Shown here piece after piece: positions 1-6,783 of a DNA stretch of 14,165 nucleotides. Within the stretch, counting starts at the first letter, position 1. Every line of letters starts with the position of its first letter. The stretch is from Actinomycetes bacterium (GTDB taxonomy: Bacteria > Actinomycetota > Acidimicrobiia > Acidimicrobiales > JAKAOS01). The notes beneath the pieces were generated by a model. That model was not told the DNA's origin. It did no database searches and was given only the letters and a program-made list of their open reading frames with translations. The stretch covers positions 1 through 14,165 of the forward strand of contig JAJYGW010000051.1 of the NCBI GenBank assembly GCA_021790615.1, read 5' to 3'. Position numbers and translations under genes: made by a program.

Positions 1-96
1 CGCCACGCCGCCGGTTGAGTGTTCACCCCCGATCTCGGCAACAATCTGAACCAGCGGCGGACGGGCCAGAGGCTGAGCACGACGTGAGGAGTTGGA

Positions 97-1749
97 GTGA
101 GTTCGGACACCGAGCGCATCAGGGTCAAGACCACGGCGGGGACGGTCGCCGGTGAGCTCAAGGACGAGCTGGCGGTCTTCCGCGGCATCCCCTACGCGGC
201 GCCTCCGGTCGGGGACCTCCGGTTCCGGGCCCCGCGGCCGCCGCAAGCGTGGGTCGGGGAGCGGGACGCGACGGCGTGGATGCCGATGAGCCTGCAGCCG
301 CCGCCCGACCCGGCCGGATCAGTGCCCGGCGACCCACTCGAGCAGTCCGAGGACTGCCTGTACCTGAACGTCTACACGCCCGACCCGGACCCGACCGCCC
401 GCCGGGCTGTCATGGTGTGGATCCACGGCGGGGGTTTCGTGAGCGGGAGCGCCTCCTCGCAGCTCTACGCGGGTGAGCGGCTCGCCACCGAGGGCGACGG
501 CGTCGTGCTCGTCACCGTCAACTACCGGCTCGGCGCGCTCGGATGGCTCGCGCACCCGGCGCTCGTGGAGGAGGGTGTTGGCGGGAACGGTGCGGGCTTC
601 GGGAACTGGGGCTTGCAGGACCAGATCGCCGCTCTCGAGTGGGTCCGGAGCAACATCGAGAACTTCGGCGGCGACCCGCAGAACGTCACGATCTTCGGCG
701 AGTCGGCGGGGGCGATGTCGGTCGCAGCGCTCCTCGCCACGAGGGCCTCGGGGCGCCTGTTCAGACGGGCCATCCTCCAGAGCGGCGCCGCCCTCGCCTT
801 GGGCGAGGGTTCCGCTGTCCGAGTGGCCGAAGACCTCGTGGCCGAGATCGGCCTGTCCACGATCGATCGCCAGGCGTTGCTCGACCTGCCCGCCGAGGAG
901 ATCCTGAAGGCGCAGATCGCGATCTACCCGAACTACGAGCTCCTCGGGCTGCCGTTCCAGCCGGTCATCGACGGCGGGTCGCTCGCCGAACACCCTGCGG
1001 CCGCCATCGCGGCGGGCAGCGCGGCCGCCGTGGATGTGTTGGTGGGGACGAACCGGGACGAGTGGCGTTTCTGGACGTGGGCGAATGCGGCGCTCCGGGA
1101 CATCGATGACGAGCGCCTCGAGCGCCAGGTCTCCCGCTTGATCGGCGGAGCCGGGCTCGACGACGTGCTCCACGCGGCCAAGACGGTCGAGACGTACCGG
1201 AGCGAGCTGGTGGCGCGCTCCACGACGCCGCCCGAGCCGGCGGACGTCTACTCGGCGTTCGCTTCGGACTGGACCTTCCGGGTTCCGGCGATGCGGCTCG
1301 CCACCGGGTGCCAGAGCCCCAACGTCTACGCGTACCTCTTCGACTGGGAGTCACCGTTCGCCGGTGGCGCGCTCGGGTCCTGCCACGCGCTCGACCTGCC
1401 CTTTGTTTTCGGGAGTTGCACCAACCCGTTCGTGACGATCTTCTCGGGCGGGGGAGAGGAGGCCGAGCAGCTCAGCCAGGTGATGCGTCGCGCCTGGACG
1501 TCGTTCGCCCGAACGGGAGACCCATCGAACGACGTCTCGGGAGAGTGGCCCCGCTACGACGCGACGGTGCGGGCGACGAAGCGGCTCGGCCGAACGGTCG
1601 AGGTCCTCGCCGCACCGATGGAGGTCGAGCGAGCGTGGCTCGACGACGCCCTCGGACCTTACGGTGTCCGTGAGGCGGAGCACGCTGCTCGGGTCCACGT
1701 GCCCGACGAGGGGCGACAGCGCCGGGTTGAGCCGGCGACGGGGACGTAG
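97..1749 (+). CDS. Type B carboxylesterase / lipase family protein
   Basis: This is a 550-residue serine hydrolase of the carboxylesterase B family (p-nitrobenzyl esterase-like), expected to cleave carboxylic esters; the natural substrate cannot be read from sequence. Visible motifs are the EDCLYLNVY signature (about residue 85), the HGGGF oxyanion-hole motif (110-114) and the nucleophile elbow GESAGA with Ser203. Glu322 (GTNRDEW) and His430 (SCHALDLPFVFG) complete the triad, so the enzyme looks intact. Length is normal for the family. No signal peptide is apparent, so it is probably cytoplasmic. The GTG start at 97 is chosen because GAGGAG at 86-91 lies five bases upstream and the family fold begins soon after. 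Its last codons run into the tRNA gene, and the TAG stop (1747-1749) is formed by tRNA bases 8-10. The C-terminal 30 or so residues are poor in family motifs. Confidence 0.93.
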   Translation: MSSDTERIRVKTTAGTVAGELKDELAVFRGIPYAAPPVGDLRFRAPRPPQAWVGERDATAWMPMSLQPPPDPAGSVPGDPLEQSEDCLYLNVYTPDPDPTARRAVMVWIHGGGFVSGSASSQLYAGERLATEGDGVVLVTVNYRLGALGWLAHPALVEEGVGGNGAGFGNWGLQDQIAALEWVRSNIENFGGDPQNVTIFGESAGAMSVAALLATRASGRLFRRAILQSGAALALGEGSAVRVAEDLVAEIGLSTIDRQALLDLPAEEILKAQIAIYPNYELLGLPFQPVIDGGSLAEHPAAAIAAGSAAAVDVLVGTNRDEWRFWTWANAALRDIDDERLERQVSRLIGGAGLDDVLHAAKTVETYRSELVARSTTPPEPADVYSAFASDWTFRVPAMRLATGCQSPNVYAYLFDWESPFAGGALGSCHALDLPFVFGSCTNPFVTIFSGGGEEAEQLSQVMRRAWTSFARTGDPSNDVSGEWPRYDATVRATKRLGRTVEVLAAPMEVERAWLDDALGPYGVREAEHAARVHVPDEGRQRRVEPATGT

Positions 1750-1812
1750 CCCAACGGCAGAGGCAGGGCGCTTAAAACGCCTCCAGTGAGGGTTCGAGTC
1801 CCTCCGTCCCCA
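1740..1812 (+). tRNA. tRNA with UAA anticodon (Leu by anticodon) and a short class I variable loop
   Basis: A complete 73-base cloverleaf can be drawn. The acceptor stem GGGGACG (1740-1746) pairs with CGTCCCC (1805-1811). The D arm is GCC (1749-1751) with GGC (1762-1764), with GG in the loop. The anticodon stem GGGCG/CGCCT encloses loop CTTAAAA (1771-1777), giving anticodon TAA at 1773-1775. The variable loop is CCAGT (1783-1787). The T arm is GAGGG/CCCTC with loop TTCGAGT. Bases T8, A14, A15-T48, G18, G19 and A21 are canonical. The discriminator is A, and the genomic sequence continues CCT, so CCA is not encoded. The anticodon reads UUA (Leu), and the D arm (3-bp stem, AA...GGCAGA loop) resembles bacterial tRNA-Leu. 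The long variable arm of tRNA-Leu is absent, however, so the charging identity is uncertain. It overlaps the esterase stop codon. Confidence 0.85.
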
Positions 1813-1974
1813 CCTTCTGAGACTGCCAGAGATCCTCGGGCGGGCGTGGTGCACCAGCACGAACGACCCATCGAGGAGGAGAGGCCGTGGAACGGGCAAC
1901 ACCACGACCCTCGCCACCAGCCGCTCGCCGGCGGAGCACGCCCCAGCGCGCCCCAGCGCGCCCCCGTCAAGAGG
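1813..1974. other. Short intergenic stretch after the tRNA
   Basis: No gene is supported here. The stretch separates the tRNA (+) from the 3' end of the anti-sigma gene (-). It contains a perfect tandem duplication of the 10-mer CCCCAGCGCG (1941-1950 and 1951-1960) and a weak GCTC/GAGC hairpin (1923-1926 with 1934-1937) that might help end transcription of the minus-strand operon. Neither is strong. Confidence 0.4.
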
Positions 1975-2745
1975 TCACGCGGTGTGGAGACCGGCGAGAG
2001 ATGCCTGCGCGAGGACCGGCGTCGTCGGCGCGACGGTTCCACCGGCAGGCTCGGCTGTCACCATGAGGGCGCTCAACTGCCCGTCGATGCGAAAGGCGGC
2101 CGGCGCTCCCGACGCACCGAGCAACCCGATCGAGATGGGACGGCTCCCCGACTGCCCCCAGAGCTGGTAGGTGCGGCCCGTACCGAGCGTCGGCAGCGAG
2201 GTCGAGAGAACGTACCCCTGCCCGCCCGGAAGGACGACGACCTCGGCCCGGACAGCGCCGGCGGAAGAGGTGAGCTCGATCCGCCGGCTGTCGGGAGCGA
2301 GGGCGGCGGCTGCGGCGGCTTGGGCGACGCCGTTTCTCGCCATCGCGGCCTGCATCTGGCTGACACGTGAGTCGAGATGCGAGACGTCCCATCCGAGGAA
2401 GGCACAGGCGACTACCGCAGCAACCGCAGCGACGGCCGCAGCTCGTCGCCACAAGGGCGAAGACCTGCGTGCGCCGACCACCGCAGCCGACGAGCCGACG
2501 AGCCGCAACGGCGGCGGCTGCTCCGCCAGCTGCCCCGCGATGCGGTCCCAGACCCCTGGCGGCGCCGCGCTCGCCTTCTCGTTCGCCTGGTCACCGAGAG
2601 CGGCGGCAGCCCGAACGAGAGCCGAGAGCTCGGAGTGGCAACGGGGGCATTCGGCAAGGTGTGCGCGCACTGCCGCTTCCTCGTCGCCGTCGACCGCGTC
2701 GAGGGCGTAGGCGCCGAGCAGCTCGCTCGCTTCATCGTGGTTCAT
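1975..2745 (-). CDS. rskA: Anti-sigma factor, zinc-finger plus RskA C-terminal domain
   Basis: This 256-residue membrane protein is expected to hold the adjacent ECF sigma factor inactive. The N-terminal anti-sigma domain carries HxxxCxxC (His29, Cys33, Cys36 in HLAECPRC), the zinc-binding motif of many anti-sigma factors. A single membrane helix lies at about 102-119. The external part matches the RskA C-terminal domain, with TYQLWGQ near 192 and VTAEPAGG followed by PTTPVL near 229-244. RskA-type proteins are known to be inactivated by regulated proteolysis; no protease is encoded in this window. The ATG at 2745 is preceded by a strong Shine-Dalgarno sequence (CCCCTCCT at 2752-2759 on the plus strand). 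It overlaps the sigma-factor stop codon as ATGA (2742-2745), so translation is probably coupled and the proteins made in ratio. Symbol given by family resemblance. Confidence 0.88.
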   Translation of the reverse strand: MNHDEASELLGAYALDAVDGDEEAAVRAHLAECPRCHSELSALVRAAAALGDQANEKASAAPPGVWDRIAGQLAEQPPPLRLVGSSAAVVGARRSSPLWRRAAAVAAVAAVVACAFLGWDVSHLDSRVSQMQAAMARNGVAQAAAAAALAPDSRRIELTSSAGAVRAEVVVLPGGQGYVLSTSLPTLGTGRTYQLWGQSGSRPISIGLLGASGAPAAFRIDGQLSALMVTAEPAGGTVAPTTPVLAQASLAGLHTA

Positions 2746-3407
2746 CGAAGCCCCTCCTTCTCGATCCCCGACAGAACGGCGTTCATCCGGCGCAACCCGG
2801 CTCGGATCCTGCTCTTCACGGTGCCCTCCGGCTGACCGAGCATCCGCGCCACCTCCCGATACGTGTGACCGCCGAAGTACGCGAGCTCGATCGCCCGTCG
2901 CTCCTCCCGCTCCAAGGTCTCCATTGCCGCCTTCACGCGTTCCGCCAGCGCCATCTGCCAGACCTCGTCCTCGAGGCTGTAGCCGGCCTGCGCGGTGAGA
3001 GCGGCCTCCCGCACCTGACGATCTCGCCTCGCCGTGTCCTGCCTCACACGGTCGACGGCACGCCGATGAGCCTGGACGAGGAGGTACGCACGAAGCGTGC
3101 CCCGGCTCGGATCGAACTGCTCCGGCTGCTCCCACAGCTTGACGAACACGTCCTGGGTGATCTCCTCGGCGATGCCTGGGTCGACGAGGACCCGCCGGGT
3201 CAGGGCGTACACGTTCGCGCCGTGTCGCCGGTAGGCCTCGGCGAGCGCGTTCTCGTGCCACCGCGAGATGCCGATCACGAGCACGGTGTCGTCGGCGGCT
3301 GGCCAGTTCTGCAGCTCCGCCCTCCCTTCCGATGGCGCTGCCCTCTGAACAGCCGACGGCTCGGTCGTCGAGCGCCGGCGGCGCAGCCCCGACCTCGGGC
3401 CGCTCAC
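2742..3407 (-). CDS. sigK: ECF RNA polymerase sigma factor, SigK-like
   Basis: This 221-residue group IV sigma factor redirects RNA polymerase to its own promoter class. Region 2 spans about residues 54-128, including the ALAEAYRRHG start, the EEITQDVFVKLWE segment (81-93) and the basic RRAVDRVR stretch. Region 4 spans about 155-210, with YREVARMLGQPEGTVKSRIRAGL as the DNA-reading helix-turn-helix that recognises the -35 box. I chose the GTG at 3407 because GGAGG lies seven bases upstream and this start overlaps the preceding stop as GTGA (3404-3407). The resulting N-terminal extension of about 45 residues before region 2 is longer than usual. A later GTG (residue 42 or 44) is an alternative but has a poorer ribosome site. 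The RskA-type neighbour and the CATCC/CGAA promoter upstream of the operon support the SigK-like assignment. A related ECF subgroup remains possible. Confidence 0.88.
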   Translation of the reverse strand: MSGPRSGLRRRRSTTEPSAVQRAAPSEGRAELQNWPAADDTVLVIGISRWHENALAEAYRRHGANVYALTRRVLVDPGIAEEITQDVFVKLWEQPEQFDPSRGTLRAYLLVQAHRRAVDRVRQDTARRDRQVREAALTAQAGYSLEDEVWQMALAERVKAAMETLEREERRAIELAYFGGHTYREVARMLGQPEGTVKSRIRAGLRRMNAVLSGIEKEGLR

Positions 3408-4225
3408 GACTGAGCCTCCGAGCTCGCGAGAGCGGGGGGCTGGCCTGCCGCAGTCACTGCCCTTGTCACCAGTCCGAGCCCTCCCATGCCGGGAATCCGA
3501 TCGAAACGAGCGTCCAACCGCCGCGCCGTCTCCCGCCCACCAGCATCGCCCATGAGGTAGCGCAAGAGGAACCGCGTCTCCTCGGTCGCCATGATCCCCG
3601 AGCCGACCGGTTTCCAGAGGTGGCGGAGAGAGGCTCGAGCGAGCCTTTGGGCGCGCCCGCTCGTGGCGAGGCGGCGCGTCGCCTGCCGGGTGTAGAAGTC
3701 GTGGTGCCGTCCCTCTTGGCGCATGATCCGCCCGAGCAGCTCCTTCAGAACGGGGTGGCCGGACTTCCGCCCGAGGAGCGAATAACCGGCTTGGGTGGTC
3801 GAGTCGTTGAGGGCGCCCCATGCCATCTCGACGGCGACGACGTCGCGACCGGCCATCCACCCACCGAGGCCGAGGAGCAGCGGGCGCACGCGGTCGCGCC
3901 ACCCGAGCCCGGTGCGAAGGTCGGCGAGCTGCGCGGCGCCGGCGGCGATGCCGTGGGCGGCGAGCACCGCGCCGAGCGCCTCGCCGTGCCAGAGCTCCTC
4001 GAACGCCCACATGCTGAGGAACGCCGTGACCTCGGGATCGGCGTGGGCCGGGGTGACGAGGAGGTCGCGCAGGTAACAGATCGTGTGGTACTCGACGTCG
4101 TGCATGTAACGGACGCATCGCAGAGCATCCGCGTCGAGCGGCCGTTCGGCAAAGGCCCCGAAGTCGAGGTCGTCCCAGTGCAGCCGGCTCGCCCGCTCCT
4201 TGTAGGTCTCCAGTCCGAACCCCAT
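3404..4225 (-). CDS. Ferritin-like di-iron protein, first gene of the sigma-factor operon
   Basis: This 273-residue, mostly helical protein has the ligand pattern of a ferritin-like di-iron carboxylate fold: Glu45 (HDVEYH), Glu77 and His80 in EELWH, Glu133 (VAVEMAW), and Glu171 with His174 in EGRHHDFY. This E...ExxH...E...ExxH order resembles acyl-ACP desaturases and related oxygenases, so an oxidative or oxygen-sensing role is plausible, but no substrate can be named. No signal peptide or convincing membrane span is seen; it is probably cytoplasmic. The ATG at 4225 is chosen because AGAGGAG lies just upstream and the helical domain begins there. A start at 4435 would add about 70 low-complexity residues and cross the promoter. 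Its stop overlaps the sigma-factor GTG by four bases. The SigK-like promoter at 4316-4342 points at it, so it is probably co-controlled with the sigma factor. Confidence 0.82.
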   Translation of the reverse strand: MGFGLETYKERASRLHWDDLDFGAFAERPLDADALRCVRYMHDVEYHTICYLRDLLVTPAHADPEVTAFLSMWAFEELWHGEALGAVLAAHGIAAGAAQLADLRTGLGWRDRVRPLLLGLGGWMAGRDVVAVEMAWGALNDSTTQAGYSLLGRKSGHPVLKELLGRIMRQEGRHHDFYTRQATRRLATSGRAQRLARASLRHLWKPVGSGIMATEETRFLLRYLMGDAGGRETARRLDARFDRIPGMGGLGLVTRAVTAAGQPPALASSEAQS

Positions 4226-4315
4226 GGTCTCCTCTGCTCGTCGGGTGCTCGCGCCCGCCGGAGCGCGCTCGAGACGGCGCACCGGAGTGGCGCTTTCCCA
4301 TCTGTTCGTGTGTCT

Positions 4316-4345
4316 GTTCGAAACCGAGCCGGGACTTGGATGACG
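4316..4345 (-). promoter_or_regulatory. SigK-like promoter for the di-iron protein/sigma/anti-sigma operon
   Basis: Read on the minus strand, CGTCATCCAAG (4345 down to 4335) contains the -35-like CATCC. Exactly 16 bases later comes TCGAAC (4321 down to 4316) as the -10-like element. The predicted transcript start is about 80-90 bases upstream of the ATG at 4225. The layout matches the SigK promoter pattern reported in mycobacteria as I remember it (CCATCC, about 16-17 bases, CCGAAT). It implies that the sigma factor activates its own operon. Confidence 0.65.
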
Positions 4346-4376
4346 AGTGCTCGCCCGTGAGATGGCGTCATCCAAG
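4335..4376. repeat. 11-bp perfect inverted repeat linking the two divergent promoters
   Basis: CTTGGATGACG (4335-4345) and CGTCATCCAAG (4366-4376) are exact reverse complements separated by 20 bases. Each arm holds the -35-like CATCC of one divergent promoter. The identity extends beyond CATCC on both sides (CGT before, AAG after), so a further DNA-binding protein could also use it. Confidence 0.85.
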
Positions 4377-4396
4377 CGGGCGGTCGGCTCCGAAGT
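4366..4396 (+). promoter_or_regulatory. SigK-like promoter for the secreted-protein gene
   Basis: CGTCATCCAAG (4366-4376) contains the -35-like CATCC (4369-4373). After exactly 16 bases it is followed by the -10-like CCGAAGT (4390-4396). The predicted transcript start is about 55-60 bases before the ATG at 4460. It mirrors the minus-strand promoter in both elements and in spacing. Confidence 0.68.
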
Positions 4397-4459
4397 AGCG
4401 CCGACCGTTGTCGCTGTGCCGGGCCGGTCGACCACACCTCACCAGTTCAAGGAGAGCAG

Positions 4460-5182
4460 ATGTCCGAAGACGACACGATGTTCAACACCAACCGCATGTC
4501 CAACACCAAGCGTTTCGGGTGGATGCGCAGGGCGAAGCCGCGCGCTGTCGGCGCGATCGCCACCGCTGCGCTCGCACTCGGGGCCGTCGGCATCATCGGC
4601 CCCTCGCTCGCGTCGCCGGCCGGTTCCTCGATGCAGATGACCGGGATGTCCACCACGCTGTCCACGACAGCGGGCCAGGTCGGCACGACGCCGGGCTGGT
4701 ACGACGGGCACACCGTGACCTTCACCTACAGCAGGAACTTCGTGTGCAAGCGGCCACCTGTCAGTCATGCCAGCTCCGCATGCGAAGCCGGCAGCGACTA
4801 CGAGTCGATCCCCGCCTCGAACTTCGACCCGCTCTACGTGGTGGTCCCGATCGGCTTCACGCCGGCCAAGCGCACGCTCAACTGCCCGGTCGCGGGCAAG
4901 TGCATCGACCACCCGAGCACGATCGACCTCTCGGGCGTGTTCGCCAGTGCCAAGTACGACAACGTCAAACTCCCGGCGCACAGCCACATAATCACGACGG
5001 TCAACGGCCACAAGGCCGAGTGGTGGGACGTCGTGGTGATCGGGATCACCAACAAGCCGACCTGGAACAAGGTCGTCGCAGCCAAGAGGTACGGCGAGAT
5101 CACCCGTCTGCGCGATGCCGGGAACAAGGCCGTGACCGGGAACATCCCGACGAACCTCTTCTTGTACTTCAAGGCGAGCTGA
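4460..5182 (+). CDS. Secreted four-cysteine protein of unknown function, probable SigK-like regulon member
   Basis: This 240-residue protein has a Sec-type signal: a basic stretch (about 18-28, with RR at 23-24), a hydrophobic core (30-46) and a likely cleavage after LAS or SPA near residues 52-54. A few extra residues precede the signal, so a later ATG (residue 7 or 13) is possible. However, AAGGAG at 4449-4454 fits the ATG at 4460. The mature part has four cysteines (96, 108, 142, 148), enough for two disulfides. It also has a histidine-rich element PAHSH (172-176) plus His84, His151 and His184, which could bind metal. The beta-rich pattern suggests a compact extracellular domain. I do not recognise a named family; in particular I see no fasciclin motifs like those of the mycobacterial SigK targets MPT70/MPT83. 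It is transcribed divergently from the sigma operon. Confidence 0.85.
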   Translation: MSEDDTMFNTNRMSNTKRFGWMRRAKPRAVGAIATAALALGAVGIIGPSLASPAGSSMQMTGMSTTLSTTAGQVGTTPGWYDGHTVTFTYSRNFVCKRPPVSHASSACEAGSDYESIPASNFDPLYVVVPIGFTPAKRTLNCPVAGKCIDHPSTIDLSGVFASAKYDNVKLPAHSHIITTVNGHKAEWWDVVVIGITNKPTWNKVVAAKRYGEITRLRDAGNKAVTGNIPTNLFLYFKAS

Positions 5183-5203
5183 CGCCAGCGTCGCGCCTTG
5201 TCT

Positions 5204-5242
5204 CCGACGGGGCACCTCCGAGGTCTGGAGGTGCCCCGTCGG
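5204..5242 (+). terminator. Strong hairpin after the secreted-protein gene
   Basis: A perfect 16-bp stem (5204-5219 with 5227-5242, core GACGGGGCACCTCC) encloses a 7-base loop, 21 bases after the stop codon. There is no T-run, as is common for terminators in high-GC actinobacteria. It should separate transcription of the secreted protein from the membrane-protein gene at 5274. Confidence 0.85.
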
Positions 5243-5273
5243 CCCCTCGTGTCTCCCGCCGACCGGAGGAGCT

Positions 5274-6758
5274 ATGTCGACCATCGCATCACCGCTGCCC
5301 GCTGTCCACGCCACTGTTCACGAGGCCGACCGCCGGCCGCGCCGGGACTTCCGTTTCGCCGCCGTTGCCGCGGCCGGCGTGGCGCTCTCCATCACCGGTG
5401 TGTGCCTGCCGTGGTTGACGTACTACGCCGGCCTGTTCGGGCTCTCCGGATGGGGAACGCCGAACGGCGACCGGTTGACCGCGCTGGCGTTGACCGCGTT
5501 GGTGTTCGCCACGGCTGCGACGGTTCGCCCGCTCCCCGCCCTCCGTTGGGCGGTAGCAGCACTCGGTGCCGGCGAGGTGCTCTATGTCGTCTCGCTCGTC
5601 GCCAAGCTCCGCTCCGACCTGTCGGGTGCCGACGCGATGGTGGTGGCCCGGCAGGGGCCAGGGCTGTACGTGGCGGTGGCGGGAGGACTGGTCACGTTCG
5701 TCACGGTCTTCTTGGCACCGGCGAGGCGCGGGCCGTCGGTGGAGCGAGTCGGCGGCGCCTTGGTGGGGCGCGGTCTTCGCGCGACGGCGCGCGCGGTCGG
5801 ATGGGCTCGGGTCCAGTCAGCGCGGCGCAGATGCGAGCTCGCGCTGGGCGTGCTGTGGATCGTGGACGGGTGCCTGCAGGCGCAGCCCGACATGTTCACG
5901 CGGTCCTTCGCGACCGGCATGCTGGCTTCCGCCGCAGCCGGCAGCGTGGCACCGGTCCATGCCGTCGCCTCGACTGCCGCCCAGCTCGTGGCGGCGCACC
6001 CGGTCCTGTGGAACGAGCTCTTCGCAGCGACTCAGCTCGCGATCGGTTGCCTCATCATCTGGCGCCCCAGTGTCCGAGTCGGGCTCATCGCGTCCATCGG
6101 CTGGAGTCTCGCCGTGTGGATCGCGGGCGAGGGTGCCGGACAGGTCCTCTCGGCCCACACGACACCCTTCAGCGGCGCGCCGGGAGCAGCGCTCCTCTAC
6201 GCGTTCGTCGCTCTCTGCGTGCTCGGCCCGCGTGCGGGTCGGGAGGGTGCACGGGGCCTCTCGGTGGCGGAGAGGGGCGTCCTCGGGTCCCGACTCTCCC
6301 GGGCACTCCTCGGGGTGCTGCTCGCGCTGTTCGCGTTCGAGTGCCTGCCCACGACGGCGACCGCGGCGGCGACTTCCCGCATGCTCGCGTCTCTGCGAGC
6401 CGGTGAGCCGGGTTGGATAGCCCGCATCGATGGCATCGCCTCAGGGCTCTTCGCCCGTGACGGAAGAGCGCTGTTGGCGCTCGCAGCGCTCACGTTCGTC
6501 GTCATGGGACTCGTGCTCCTCATCGACCGGATCGGCCGGAGATGGCGCCACGCGGCGATCATCACCCTGATCGTGCTGGCGGCGATGATCTGGCTCCTGC
6601 AGGACTTCGGCGGGATCGCTACCGGGAGCGCGACCGACGTCAACTCTGCCCCGCTACTGGTGCTGCTCCTCGTGACGTTCTGGCGCGGGCGGCGCGACGA
6701 CCCGAGTGTCACCGCCACCAGTGTGGTGACCAGCCACGAGGACATGAGAGCCGGCTAG
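5274..6758 (+). CDS. Multi-pass membrane protein of unknown function
   Basis: This 494-residue protein has about 11-12 predicted membrane helices, roughly at 27-46, 68-84, 92-110, 131-148, 189-205, 246-262, 266-284, 303-318, 343-357, 398-417, 427-443 and 459-470. An N-terminal four-helix block (containing LPWLTYYAGLFGLSGWG) is joined by a basic linker (150-188) to a larger block. The larger block begins LGVLWIVDGCLQAQPDMFTR and contains WNELFAATQLAIG and WIAGEGAG. Its helix pattern is loosely reminiscent of DoxX-like proteins, but I cannot assign a family firmly. The ATG at 5274 has GGAGGA just upstream. The MFS gene starts 25 bases after the stop, so the two are probably one transcript. Function not assigned. 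Confidence 0.82.
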   Translation: MSTIASPLPAVHATVHEADRRPRRDFRFAAVAAAGVALSITGVCLPWLTYYAGLFGLSGWGTPNGDRLTALALTALVFATAATVRPLPALRWAVAALGAGEVLYVVSLVAKLRSDLSGADAMVVARQGPGLYVAVAGGLVTFVTVFLAPARRGPSVERVGGALVGRGLRATARAVGWARVQSARRRCELALGVLWIVDGCLQAQPDMFTRSFATGMLASAAAGSVAPVHAVASTAAQLVAAHPVLWNELFAATQLAIGCLIIWRPSVRVGLIASIGWSLAVWIAGEGAGQVLSAHTTPFSGAPGAALLYAFVALCVLGPRAGREGARGLSVAERGVLGSRLSRALLGVLLALFAFECLPTTATAAATSRMLASLRAGEPGWIARIDGIASGLFARDGRALLALAALTFVVMGLVLLIDRIGRRWRHAAIITLIVLAAMIWLLQDFGGIATGSATDVNSAPLLVLLLVTFWRGRRDDPSVTATSVVTSHEDMRAG

Positions 6759-6783
6759 CTCCGAGCCGTGCTCCCCGCCACTG

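Noticed and set aside
15..47. Possible promoter TTGAGT with a downstream CAATCT before the esterase
   Set aside because: The spacing is about 21 bases and the -10 match is poor. No promoter is supported in 1-96.
319..1173. Long minus-strand open frame opposite the esterase
   Set aside because: It is a GC-driven shadow: arginine/proline-rich, with no family motif, opposite a gene with a complete catalytic triad.
4226..4435. N-terminal extension of the di-iron protein to an ATG at 4435
   Set aside because: It would translate through both promoter elements and add about 70 low-complexity residues, whereas the ATG at 4225 has a ribosome site.
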